A stretch of 15,285 bases of DNA from Reyranella sp. (GTDB lineage Bacteria > Pseudomonadota > Alphaproteobacteria > Reyranellales > Reyranellaceae): NCBI GenBank assembly GCA_016780605.1, contig JADHLS010000033.1, forward strand, positions 1 to 15,285, written 5' to 3'. Of this stretch, positions 1-5,787 are shown piece after piece. The notes beneath the pieces are model-generated. The model worked only from the letters and a program-made list of their open reading frames with translations. It did no database searches and was not told the DNA's origin. Each line of letters opens with the position of its first letter. Within the stretch, counting starts at the first letter, position 1. Position numbers and translations under genes: made by a program.

Positions 1-198
1 GAGCAGCGCACCATCCAGTCGATTGTCGGCCATCGCCGCATGAGCCGCCGCCACGGTCGCTACCGGCCCGATCACGATGCCCCCGGCTTGCTGGACGGCG
101 CTGGCAAGATTGAGTGCAATCGGCGCCTCATCCTCGACAATCAGGATCTTGCGGCCCTCGAGCAGTGCGCTTTCCGAGTGTGGCGGTGGATCAGGCAT
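1..198 (-). CDS. Response regulator receiver domain protein (partial, C-terminus beyond left edge)
   Basis: Only the first 66 residues lie in the window. After a short Pro-rich lead (MPDPPPHSES) comes a clear receiver-domain start: the hydrophobic strand KILIVEDEAPIAL carries the acidic pair that binds Mg2+, followed by helix 1 and the second strand (GIVIGPVATVAAA). The sequence stops at DGALL, just where the phospho-acceptor Asp is expected, so that residue cannot be checked. The style (IVEDE...IAL, then GP.ATV..A) resembles stand-alone receivers and PhyR-type receivers of alphaproteobacteria, but there is no N-terminal sigma-like domain, so this is not PhyR itself. The ATG at 198 is the only usable start before the domain. 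It has no Shine-Dalgarno and lies about 9 nt after the CGTT of an EcfG-type promoter, so the mRNA may be leaderless. The partner kinase and any output domain are outside the window. Confidence 0.85.
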   Translation of the reverse strand, partial: MPDPPPHSESALLEGRKILIVEDEAPIALNLASAVQQAGGIVIGPVATVAAAHAAMADNRLDGALL

Positions 199-207
199 TA
201 GAACTCT

Positions 208-233
208 AACGTTCGGGCCCGGCTTTCGGTTCC
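208..233 (-). promoter_or_regulatory. EcfG-type (general stress sigma) promoter for the response regulator
   Basis: On the minus strand GGAAC (233-229) is followed after exactly 17 nt by CGTT (211-208). This matches the known EcfG/RpoE2 consensus GGAAC-N16-17-CGTT of alphaproteobacteria. The expected transcription start is at about 199-202, next to the ATG at 198. Seen in sequence; use by the sigma factor is inferred. Confidence 0.65.
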
Positions 234-246
234 CATCCTCCGTCGG

Positions 247-272
247 GGAACCCTCCGTGCAAGCGAATCGTT
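247..272 (+). promoter_or_regulatory. EcfG-type promoter for the lipoprotein / small membrane protein genes
   Basis: GGAAC (247-251), a 17-nt spacer and CGTT (269-272) match the EcfG consensus on the plus strand. The start of transcription would fall near 280, giving a leader of about 25 nt that contains the GAGGAG ribosome binding site at 292-297. It lies back to back with the minus-strand EcfG-type promoter at 208-233, with the two -35 elements 13 nt apart. Confidence 0.7.
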
Positions 273-303
273 GGCAGCGACGATCGGACACGAGGAGCAC
301 TGC

Positions 304-465
304 ATGAGAGCCTTCGCCTTCGTTCTTGCCGGCACCCTCCTTGTTCTCCTGGGCGCCTGCAGCGTCAAGGAGGAGAAGACCGTGCAGCCGGTACCCACGG
401 CTTCGGCGCCGGCCACGACCGCACCCGCCGGCACCACCACGTCCAAGACCTATTCGCTGTTCTGA
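304..465 (+). CDS. Small exported lipoprotein (53 aa)
   Basis: This 53-residue protein has a lipoprotein signal peptide: a hydrophobic core (residues 3-16) ending in the lipobox LGAC with the lipidated Cys at position 19. The mature part is only about 35 residues, KEEK followed by a Pro/Ala/Thr-rich stretch, and looks unstructured. The start at 304 is set by GAGGAG at 292-297, 6 nt upstream; an in-frame start further upstream (271) would spoil the signal peptide. It sits immediately downstream of an EcfG-type promoter and 27 nt before the next gene, so the two are probably co-transcribed in the general stress response. Short lipoproteins of this kind resemble entericidin-like proteins in size, but I do not recognise a family. 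No function can be assigned. Confidence 0.75.
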   Translation: MRAFAFVLAGTLLVLLGACSVKEEKTVQPVPTASAPATTAPAGTTTSKTYSLF

Positions 466-492
466 ATAGTCGCTCTGCAGAAGGAGGCGACG

Positions 493-720
493 ATGCCTGA
501 CGATCCGCGAACCACCATTTTCGATGTGACCACCGCGCCTTCGGGTGAGGGTGGCCTCTACCTGCTGGTCGGTGCACTGGTCGTCTCCGCGCTGGTCGGT
601 GCCTACTTCCTTTTCGGTGCACCCGGCCTGCACACCGACATCGCCCATGCGCCGGATCGTGACCTCACGGTTACGGTCGAGCAGCCGGGCGCGCCAGCGA
701 AACCCGCGCCGCAGCGCTAG
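493..720 (+). CDS. Small single-pass membrane protein (75 aa)
   Basis: A 75-residue protein with a strong ribosome binding site (AAGGAGG at 481-487, 5 nt before the ATG). Residues 1-20 are polar. One transmembrane segment runs over about residues 22-43 (LYLLVGALVVSALVGAYFLF). The tail is about 30 residues, contains DLTVTVEQPG and ends Pro/Ala-rich. No motif identifies a family, although short stress-induced membrane proteins of this layout are common in alphaproteobacteria. It is the second gene after the EcfG-type promoter at 247-272, so membrane or envelope stress is a reasonable but unproved setting. Confidence 0.7.
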   Translation: MPDDPRTTIFDVTTAPSGEGGLYLLVGALVVSALVGAYFLFGAPGLHTDIAHAPDRDLTVTVEQPGAPAKPAPQR

Positions 721-810
721 GCGCAAATCCGCGGACCCAACGCATTGGCCTGGGGGAGGCCCGACGCGCTATGCTGCGCGATCGCCAGACAACGGGAGCG
801 ATCCAGTCCG

Positions 811-1251
811 ATGAAGCGTCTCGTCATTGCCGCAGCCGCCGCTGCCATGCTGGTTGCGGGTTCGGCCCACAGCCAGACCGCCCTCCAGCCTGGACTGTGG
901 GAGATCACCGACAAGACGACCCTTGAAGGCGTGCAGCCGACGCCGCCCACGTCGAAGAAGGTCTGCATCAAGGGCGCCGAAGCGACGCTCGAGCGGCTGC
1001 TCTATCCCGCGCCGGAGGACTTCGCCAAGCACGGCTGCAGCTTCGCGCCCGGTCCCAAGCAGCCCGGCATCTTCAAGGCGCGCACGGTCTGCCCGCCCAA
1101 CGACCAGCTTCCCGGCGTCACCGCCGATGCCGAGATCAACTACAAGCCCGACAGCTACCAGGGCCTCGGCCAGCTGCTGCTCAAGGACAAGTCGGGCACC
1201 GAGGTGAAGGGCAGCAGCGTCATGTCCGGCAAGCGCGTCGGCGATTGTTAG
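811..1251 (+). CDS. DUF3617 family exported protein
   Basis: A 146-aa secreted protein. A signal peptide with a poly-Ala core ends at about AHS-QTA (residue 22). The mature protein opens with LQPGLWEITDKT, the hallmark start of DUF3617 proteins, and ends with the equally typical SGKRVGDC. Cysteines lie at the usual spots: KVCIKG, HGCSF, TVCPP and the C-terminal GDC. The family is widespread in Proteobacteria, periplasmic and of unknown function. The start at 811 is chosen because the signal peptide begins there; a longer frame from a TTG at 745 puts a polar stretch in front of it. A gggag sequence at about 794-798 is a weak ribosome binding site. No operon partner is evident. Confidence 0.85.
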   Translation: MKRLVIAAAAAAMLVAGSAHSQTALQPGLWEITDKTTLEGVQPTPPTSKKVCIKGAEATLERLLYPAPEDFAKHGCSFAPGPKQPGIFKARTVCPPNDQLPGVTADAEINYKPDSYQGLGQLLLKDKSGTEVKGSSVMSGKRVGDC

Positions 1252-1269
1252 AGCAGGCCACCTAGAGCA

Positions 1270-1283
1270 GGGCGACCGCGCCC
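1270..1283 (+). terminator. Short GC hairpin after the DUF3617 gene
   Basis: GGGCG-ACCG-CGCCC forms a 5-bp stem with a 4-nt loop 19 nt after the stop codon at 1251. No run of T follows, so termination here is only a possibility. The stretch 1252-1355 otherwise holds the ribosome binding site of the next gene and nothing else I recognise. Confidence 0.3.
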
Positions 1284-1355
1284 CCAAGTTGCCCCAATTC
1301 ATCAGGGATAGCCGACCCTTCGCCATCGTATAGCTGGCGTAGGAGGCGGGGTCCC

Positions 1356-2033
1356 GTGCGCACCACGCGATTTGTCACAACGTTGGTGGCTTCCGGCCTG
1401 TTGCTACTGGTCGCCGCGATCGCGCTATCCCTGATGAATGCCGCCGCCGCCGCACCCGGCGGGCCAACCTACGATACTTCCGCCTACCACTATACCGAGA
1501 GGCCGTCCGCCGCGGCCGCCACCAGCCGCGTCGTTGCGGTCTATGTCGACACCGACTTCGGCCCGGCTGAACGCGAGCGCATCGGCTTTGCCCTGCAGCA
1601 ATGGAACCACGTCCTGAACGGCTTCGTGCGGCTGCATCCTGTCCTGCTCGACAGTGCCGATCGCGACTTGGGGCGGCTTCGGCGACCAGGGTGGATCGTG
1701 GCAAAGGTCGACAGCCGCCATCCCCTGGCGCGCGATCGTTCGGCCATGGCGGTGACCGTCGGCAATCGCGGCGGCGGCTTCGTCTACGTGATTGCCGACC
1801 GCTTTCCCGCCCGCGATCTCACCGCCGTCGTCCTGCACGAGATCGGCCACGTGCTGGGCGCAGGCCACGACCCCTACGGTCATCTGATGGCGCCGGTCTA
1901 TGACCGCAACAACGCCCACTGCATCGATCGCGGCGCCGTTGCCATGGTCGCCCAGGCACAGCGGCTGCCGCTCGAGCGGCTGAACTGGTGCATCGGACCG
2001 GGGCTCGAGAACGGTCGCGTCAGCGCTCGCTAG
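1356..2033 (+). CDS. Exported metzincin-type zinc metalloprotease (matrixin-like)
   Basis: The protein has 225 residues. It has an N-terminal hydrophobic segment (residues 8-28), either a cleaved signal peptide or a membrane anchor. The catalytic signature HEIGHVLGAGHD at 161-172 is the metzincin zinc site HExxHxxGxxH/D: ligands His161, His165 and His171, with catalytic Glu162. It is followed by HLMAPVYD, where Met178 is the expected Met-turn. Before it, residues 60-92 (VAVYVDTDFGP...ALQQWNHVLNGFVRL) match the start of matrixin-like catalytic domains. Two cysteines (189 and 212) follow the catalytic core. The GTG start is supported by AGGAGG at 1341-1346. No propeptide cysteine switch is evident, and the substrate is unknown. 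The 3' end overlaps the convergent gene by 3 nt. Confidence 0.85.
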   Translation: MRTTRFVTTLVASGLLLLVAAIALSLMNAAAAAPGGPTYDTSAYHYTERPSAAAATSRVVAVYVDTDFGPAERERIGFALQQWNHVLNGFVRLHPVLLDSADRDLGRLRRPGWIVAKVDSRHPLARDRSAMAVTVGNRGGGFVYVIADRFPARDLTAVVLHEIGHVLGAGHDPYGHLMAPVYDRNNAHCIDRGAVAMVAQAQRLPLERLNWCIGPGLENGRVSAR

Positions 2034-3097
2034 TCGCGAAACTTGGGCATCACCTGCTCGCCGAAGCGGCGCATCGAGGCCATGTTCTGCTCGTGGCTCA
2101 TGGCGCCGAAGCCGGTTTGGCAGAGCAGGTGCCTGACGCCGACATCGCGCAGCTCGGCCACCTGCTCGCGCACCCGCGCCGCCGAGCCGTACAGCGAGCC
2201 GGTCTTCAAGGCGAAGGGAATGGCCTCCGAATCGGGGACCTTGGGATCCGTCCAGGCATTCAGCGTGGCGGGCTCGGGCTCGAAGTCGGCGGGATTGTAG
2301 GCTTCGCGCACATGCATCATGTGGGCGCGCGTCTCGGCCAGCAGCTCGGCGAGCTCGTCTTCGGCCTGGGCGTCCGATTCGGCGACGTAGACATTGCGCC
2401 ACAGCGCGCTCTGCGTCAGCAGGCGAGTCCTCGTGCGCTCGTCGTGGCCGCCTTCGGCGATGCCCGCCTCATAGGTCGCCCAGCGCTCCTTGATGCGTTC
2501 CACCGGCAGGCGTGCCGTCAGGATGGGCACGCCGAGCCGGCCGCAATCCTTGAAGGAGCCCGGCGAGATCACCGATCGCCACAGCGGTGGCCCCGGCTGC
2601 TGTACCGGCTTGGGCCGGATCGCCGGGATGTGGACCTTGTGGAACCTGCCGTCATAGGTAAGGGGCGCCTCGCGCCAGGCGCGTTCGATGATGTCGACAG
2701 CCTCCTCCATGCGCTCGCGGCTGTCGGTGCTGCGCAGGCCGTGGCCGACGAATTCGTACTCGTTGTAGACCGTGCCCTTGCCGATGCCGACGTCGATGCG
2801 GCCCTTGCTGAGATTGTCGAGCAGCGCCAGCTGCACGGCGAGCCGCACCGGATGATGGAACGGCATCTGCACCACGGCGAAGCCGATGCGGACGCGCTCG
2901 GTCTTCACGGCGAGCGCCGCGGCGAACATCAGCGAATCGGAGTAGACGCTCTCACCGGTGAAATAGTGCTCGGTGAGCCAGACATCGGAGAAGCCCAGGC
3001 GCTCGGCGCCGCAGGCCTGCTCGATCAGGTTGTCGATGCGTTTGGCGTCCTCGTCAGGCGAGGGCGACATTTGGAGGGTAAGCCAGCCGAACTGCAT
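2030..3097 (-). CDS. LLM-class flavin-dependent oxidoreductase (luciferase-like monooxygenase)
   Basis: A 355-residue protein of the bacterial luciferase-like (F420/FMN-dependent) TIM-barrel superfamily. It starts directly with the first barrel strand (MQFGWLTLQM). Family landmarks seen in order are ERLGFSDVWLTEHYFTG (about 32-48), TERVRIGFAVVQMPFHHPVRLAVQLALLDNLSKGRIDVGIGKG (about 66-108), a middle region with PGPPLWRSVISPGSFKDCGRLGVPIL, and a C-terminal SLYGSAARVREQVAELRDVGVRHLL. The GKGTVYNEYEFVG stretch matches the FMN-binding neighbourhood of the alkanal monooxygenase-type members. It probably oxidises a small organic substrate using reduced flavin supplied by a separate reductase; the substrate cannot be read from the sequence. 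It is divergent from the SGNH gene, and its stop overlaps that of the metalloprotease. Confidence 0.9.
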   Translation of the reverse strand: MQFGWLTLQMSPSPDEDAKRIDNLIEQACGAERLGFSDVWLTEHYFTGESVYSDSLMFAAALAVKTERVRIGFAVVQMPFHHPVRLAVQLALLDNLSKGRIDVGIGKGTVYNEYEFVGHGLRSTDSRERMEEAVDIIERAWREAPLTYDGRFHKVHIPAIRPKPVQQPGPPLWRSVISPGSFKDCGRLGVPILTARLPVERIKERWATYEAGIAEGGHDERTRTRLLTQSALWRNVYVAESDAQAEDELAELLAETRAHMMHVREAYNPADFEPEPATLNAWTDPKVPDSEAIPFALKTGSLYGSAARVREQVAELRDVGVRHLLCQTGFGAMSHEQNMASMRRFGEQVMPKFRD

Positions 3098-3126
3098 GCC
3101 ACCAATTCACCTGCTTTGGCGGGCGG

Positions 3127-3147
3127 AGGCAAGGTCGCTGTTTGCCT
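3127..3147. promoter_or_regulatory. Possible operator dyad between the divergent genes
   Basis: AGGCAA (3127-3132) and TTGCCT (3142-3147) are perfect inverted arms with a 9-nt centre. An alternative pairing is GCAAGG (3129-3134) with CCTTGC (3145-3150). It lies in the 84-bp gap between the flavin monooxygenase (minus) and the SGNH hydrolase (plus), so a shared regulator could act here. No known operator is recognised. Confidence 0.25.
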
Positions 3148-3181
3148 TGCGAGACGCGCCGAATCGTGTAGGACCGTCTTC

Positions 3182-4723
3182 GTGGCAAGATCCTGGGTGA
3201 ATGTCCTGCTGATCGCAGGCTCGGTGGCCCTGTGCACCGTCGCTGCCGAGTTCCTCGTCCGTCAGCTGGACGCTGCCGAGGGCGATGGCGGAGCATCGCG
3301 CCATCTGAATGAAATCCCGGTGGCGGCCGGCGTCGATCGCGCTTGGTTCGCGGTCGATCCGCCGCCGCTTCCCAATCGCAAGGATGTGCCGAAGGAGTGG
3401 GTCGAGCTCGTCCAAAAGGTCGATGAGAGCGGAATCACCGAGGGCACGCGCCGTGCCGACATGTTCAAGGCGTGGAACGTCAATTTTGTCGGCGGCGATC
3501 CGTGCCGTCATCCCTATCTCTGCGGCGCGCCCGGCCACCTCTTCGTCTACGATCCGGGCAACGGCGAAGCGCGGCCGCCTTACCGTTTCCTGCCCAATGC
3601 CACGACGCCGATCAGGCTGGTCACCAATCAGTACGGTTTTCGCGGCCCGCCTGTGCCGTACGAACGTCAGCCGCGGACCGTGCGTATCGCCTTCATCGGC
3701 GCCTCGACAACGGTCGGCAGCCACTTTCACCCCTATTCGTATCCAGAATTCGTCGGCCATTGGCTGAACATGTGGGCCGCCGCGACCAAGCGCGACGTCA
3801 CCTTCGAAGTACTGAACGCCGGCCGCGAGAGCATCTCCTCGCGCGACAATGTGGCGATCGCGCGCGATGAGGTGCTGCCGCTGCGGCCCGACCTGCTCGT
3901 CTATTACGAAGGCGCCAACCAGTTCGACTTGCGCACGATGGCGACGGGGCTGCCGGCTACGCGGCCGTCCTCCAGCGAGGTCTGTCCAGCGCGGCAGGCC
4001 AAGGGCCAAGCGGAGGGCGGCCAAACGGACGGCGGCCAAGCGGGACGCGGCTGCAATTTCGGCGACTGGCTGTCGGGCCTGAGCCGCAACTCGGCCCTCG
4101 TTCGGCGTGTGGAGGCACTGTTCGCCGCCCCCAGTCTCACCAAGGGGGAGGGCGAGCCTGCGAAGCCGGACTACAAGCTGGCGTGGCCGCAGGGCCTCGA
4201 CGAGAAGGATCCCGACATCGCCCGGACCGATCTGCCGGTGAATCTGTCGACGATCCTGCATGACCTCGACAGCATCCGGACCGCGAGCGCGTCGGTCGGT
4301 GCCGAGCTGGCGCTGGCCTCGTTCATCTGGCTGGTGAAGGACGGCATGGTGCTCGATCCCATCCGACACCGCGCGATCCTGGATTACCTGAACCAGGGCT
4401 ACGCGCCTTTCCGCTATCGGGACCTGGAGCGAATGGCGGCGTTCGAGAATCGTGCGTTCGCCAAGTATGCCCGCGTGAACAAGCTCGACTTCATCGACGT
4501 GGCGCGCCGGATGCCATTCGATCCCGACCTTTACCTCGACGCCATCCACAACACCTATGCCGGCGAAAGGCTGCGCGCCTGGGTGTTCTTCCAGGGACTT
4601 GTACCGATCATCGATCGCCATCTCGAAAGTGGCGCCTGGCCGCGCAAGGTGGAGGCATCGGACAGGCCGGCACCGGCCTACAAACCGTGGCCGATCACCT
4701 TCACCTGTGCCGCAAAGTCATAG
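3182..4723 (+). CDS. Membrane-anchored SGNH/GDSL-type hydrolase
   Basis: The protein has 513 residues. An N-terminal hydrophobic segment (about 6-27, VNVLLIAGSVALCTVAAEFLV) acts as signal anchor, so the enzyme probably faces the periplasm. The SGNH blocks are visible: IAFIGASTTVGS with nucleophile Ser175 (GAS in place of GDS), LNAGRES with Gly214, YYEGANQF with Asn246 of the GxN block, and DAIHNTYAGE with the Asp453/His456 pair. Such enzymes cleave acyl or acetyl esters, often on glycans or lipids; the substrate is unknown. The frame is open far upstream, but that part is antisense to the neighbouring gene. The GTG at 3182 (or 3197) gives the membrane anchor at the N-terminus. Residues 272-290 form a Gly/Gln-rich tandem insert not expected in the fold. 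It ends 10 nt before a strong hairpin. Confidence 0.8.
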   Translation: MARSWVNVLLIAGSVALCTVAAEFLVRQLDAAEGDGGASRHLNEIPVAAGVDRAWFAVDPPPLPNRKDVPKEWVELVQKVDESGITEGTRRADMFKAWNVNFVGGDPCRHPYLCGAPGHLFVYDPGNGEARPPYRFLPNATTPIRLVTNQYGFRGPPVPYERQPRTVRIAFIGASTTVGSHFHPYSYPEFVGHWLNMWAAATKRDVTFEVLNAGRESISSRDNVAIARDEVLPLRPDLLVYYEGANQFDLRTMATGLPATRPSSSEVCPARQAKGQAEGGQTDGGQAGRGCNFGDWLSGLSRNSALVRRVEALFAAPSLTKGEGEPAKPDYKLAWPQGLDEKDPDIARTDLPVNLSTILHDLDSIRTASASVGAELALASFIWLVKDGMVLDPIRHRAILDYLNQGYAPFRYRDLERMAAFENRAFAKYARVNKLDFIDVARRMPFDPDLYLDAIHNTYAGERLRAWVFFQGLVPIIDRHLESGAWPRKVEASDRPAPAYKPWPITFTCAAKS

Positions 4724-4733
4724 GAATGTAGGA

Positions 4734-4770
4734 GATGCCGGCGCGGTCCACCCCAAGACGCGCCGGCATC
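4734..4770 (+). terminator. Hairpin terminator after the SGNH hydrolase gene
   Basis: GATGCCGGCGCG (4734-4745) and CGCGCCGGCATC (4759-4770) are perfect 12-bp inverted arms around a 13-nt loop, 10 nt after the stop codon. There is no long T run, so it may act in both directions between the convergent genes or protect the mRNA 3' end. Confidence 0.6.
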
Positions 4771-4856
4771 CACTCACCTTGTCGATGATCGGACAAATCG
4801 GACTCCCCAAGCACGTCCGGCCCGTCGCGATCAGGCGACGGAGCGTTTATGAACTA

Positions 4857-4875
4857 ATTGCATCTGTGGCGCAAT
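4857..4875. repeat. Dyad ATTGC-N9-GCAAT, copy 1 (3' side of the Gln-rich protein gene)
   Basis: ATTGC (4857-4861), a 9-nt centre beginning ATC, then GCAAT (4871-4875). The 11-mer CTAATTGCATC at 4854-4864 recurs exactly at 5247-5257 on the other side of the gene at 4892-5218, with the same 9-nt centre. Possibly a paired protein-binding site or a boundary repeat. Confidence 0.45.
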
Positions 4876-4884
4876 GACCGCGCA

Positions 4885-4899
4885 GCCAATATTATTGGC
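4885..4899 (-). terminator. Small hairpin over the stop codon of the Gln-rich protein gene
   Basis: GCCAAT-ATT-ATTGGC is a perfect 6-bp stem with a 3-nt loop, covering the TAA stop (4894-4892) of the minus-strand gene. No T run follows on that strand. It may be a weak terminator, a 3' stabiliser or a binding site. Confidence 0.3.
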
Positions 4900-5218
4900 A
4901 GGGTTGGCCCTTCACCGGCTCGCGAAGCCGCCAGCACAGGACCTCATTGTCGAGCGCGCGGCCGGAATTGCAGAAGTACACCTCTCGGTCCTTCTGGACC
5001 CACAGCCCGCCAGGTATCGCTGCCTTGATGTCGTAGCCGCGGCCGATCAGAGCGGCCGCCGATACGCCCGGTGCTTCGACATGCTGGGACATGCAACTGA
5101 CGCTCGGCGCTTGCTGTCCGGGGGCCGGTTGTTGTTGCTGCTGTGCAGCCGGCTGTTGCTGGGCGTGGGCCGTTCCCACCAACAAGAACGCAAGGGCAAT
5201 GGCGACTGGCGCTTTCAT
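4892..5218 (-). CDS. Exported Gln-rich four-cysteine protein (108 aa)
   Basis: Residues 1-19 form a signal peptide with an AHA cleavage site. Residues 20-38 are a Gln/Ala/Pro linker (QQQPAAQQQQQPAPGQQ). The remaining 70 residues form a compact domain with four cysteines (42, 83, 95 and 107) in the contexts SCMSQ, YFCNSG, VLCWRL and QPC, which would allow two disulfides in the periplasm. The stretch GYDIKAAIPGGLWVQKDREVYFC looks like a small beta-sheet domain. I do not recognise a named family. The start is supported by GAGGAG a few nt upstream (about 5226-5231 on the plus-strand scale). It is the last of three minus-strand genes after the hybrid kinase and is bracketed by two copies of an ATTGC-N9-GCAAT dyad. 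Confidence 0.75.
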   Translation of the reverse strand: MKAPVAIALAFLLVGTAHAQQQPAAQQQQQPAPGQQAPSVSCMSQHVEAPGVSAAALIGRGYDIKAAIPGGLWVQKDREVYFCNSGRALDNEVLCWRLREPVKGQPCQ

Positions 5219-5246
5219 GGCAGGCTCCTCAGGAGCGGAGACTATC

Positions 5247-5271
5247 CTAATTGCATCAAATAAGCAATTAG
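5247..5271. repeat. Dyad CTAATTGC-N9-GCAATTAG, copy 2 (5' side of the Gln-rich protein gene)
   Basis: Perfect 8-bp inverted arms (5247-5254 and 5264-5271) around the 9-nt centre ATCAAATAA. This AT-rich island lies in the 59-bp gap upstream of the gene starting at 5218, just where a promoter or operator would be. It shares its left arm, the first three centre bases and the inner right arm with the copy at 4857-4875. It could also form an AT-rich hairpin after the gene at 5278-5739. Confidence 0.5.
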
Positions 5272-5277
5272 TTGCTG

Positions 5278-5739
5278 CTACTGCAAGGATACTGTGAGGC
5301 TGTAAGGGTTGGGCGCCGCTGCGGATCCCGGTGTGCCCGGGCCCGCCGTCACCAGGATGAGGTAGTTGCCGTCGCGCGGGATCGCGCCGATCCAGGCCTT
5401 GGCATTGTCGGTGGGGCCGGCATCCGGCAGCGTACGTCCGTTGACGATGGCCATGCCGTCGGCCGCCTTCTCCAGCGTCGCGTCCGGATGGAAGACCTGG
5501 AACGTGGCGCTACTTGCGGCGGGCGCAATCGACACGTTCATGGTCTGCCCCGCCTTCGCCAGCACGTAGTACACCGCACGTCCGCCGGTCGCCAGCTGTC
5601 CGGGGACCGTGGAGCTGTTGGATCCGGCGGCGAAGGTCACGGTCGTCACGGCGGGCAACGTATTGACCGACTGCGCCTGAAGAGGTGCGACGGAAATTGC
5701 CATCAAGGGAAGAGCGAGGAGGAGGTCACGGCGTTTCAT
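5278..5739 (-). CDS. Exported protein with a pre-peptidase C-terminal (PPC)-like beta-sandwich
   Basis: A 153-residue secreted protein. The signal peptide starts with a twin Arg (MKRRDLLLALPLMAISVAPLQAQ) and ends near residue 22; the motif is too weak to claim Tat export. The mature part has the repeated strand pattern of PPC-like domains: GQLATGGRAVYYVLAKAGQTMNVSI, then TFQVFHPDATLEK, AWIGAIPRDGNYLILVTAG and a final PNPYSLTVSLQ strand. Proteins of this kind are common, single-domain and of unknown role in Proteobacteria; they may bind carbohydrate or other envelope partners. There is no clear ribosome binding site. It begins 48 nt after the hybrid kinase gene and precedes the Gln-rich protein gene by 59 nt, so the three may be read together. 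Confidence 0.75.
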   Translation of the reverse strand: MKRRDLLLALPLMAISVAPLQAQSVNTLPAVTTVTFAAGSNSSTVPGQLATGGRAVYYVLAKAGQTMNVSIAPAASSATFQVFHPDATLEKAADGMAIVNGRTLPDAGPTDNAKAWIGAIPRDGNYLILVTAGPGTPGSAAAPNPYSLTVSLQ

Positions 5740-5787
5740 GCCGCGACAATCGCACCCCGACGCTCCTTCATCAACGCACCGATCGGG

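Noticed and set aside
745..775. TTGGCC / TATGCT as a housekeeping promoter for the DUF3617 gene
   Set aside because: The spacer is 19 nt and both boxes are poor matches; not enough to call.
2030..2033. Overlap of the convergent metalloprotease and flavin monooxygenase stop codons (CTAG)
   Set aside because: Such overlaps of convergent genes are ordinary in compact genomes and need no special explanation.
1988..3181. Long open frame joined upstream to the SGNH hydrolase, which would make a 911-aa protein
   Set aside because: This part is antisense to the well-supported flavin monooxygenase gene and shows no domain; the SGNH protein has a natural membrane-anchor N-terminus at 3182.
3107..4621. 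504-codon minus-strand open frame opposite the SGNH hydrolase
   Set aside because: Arg/His-rich translation typical of antisense frames in GC-rich DNA; the plus-strand frame has the catalytic blocks.
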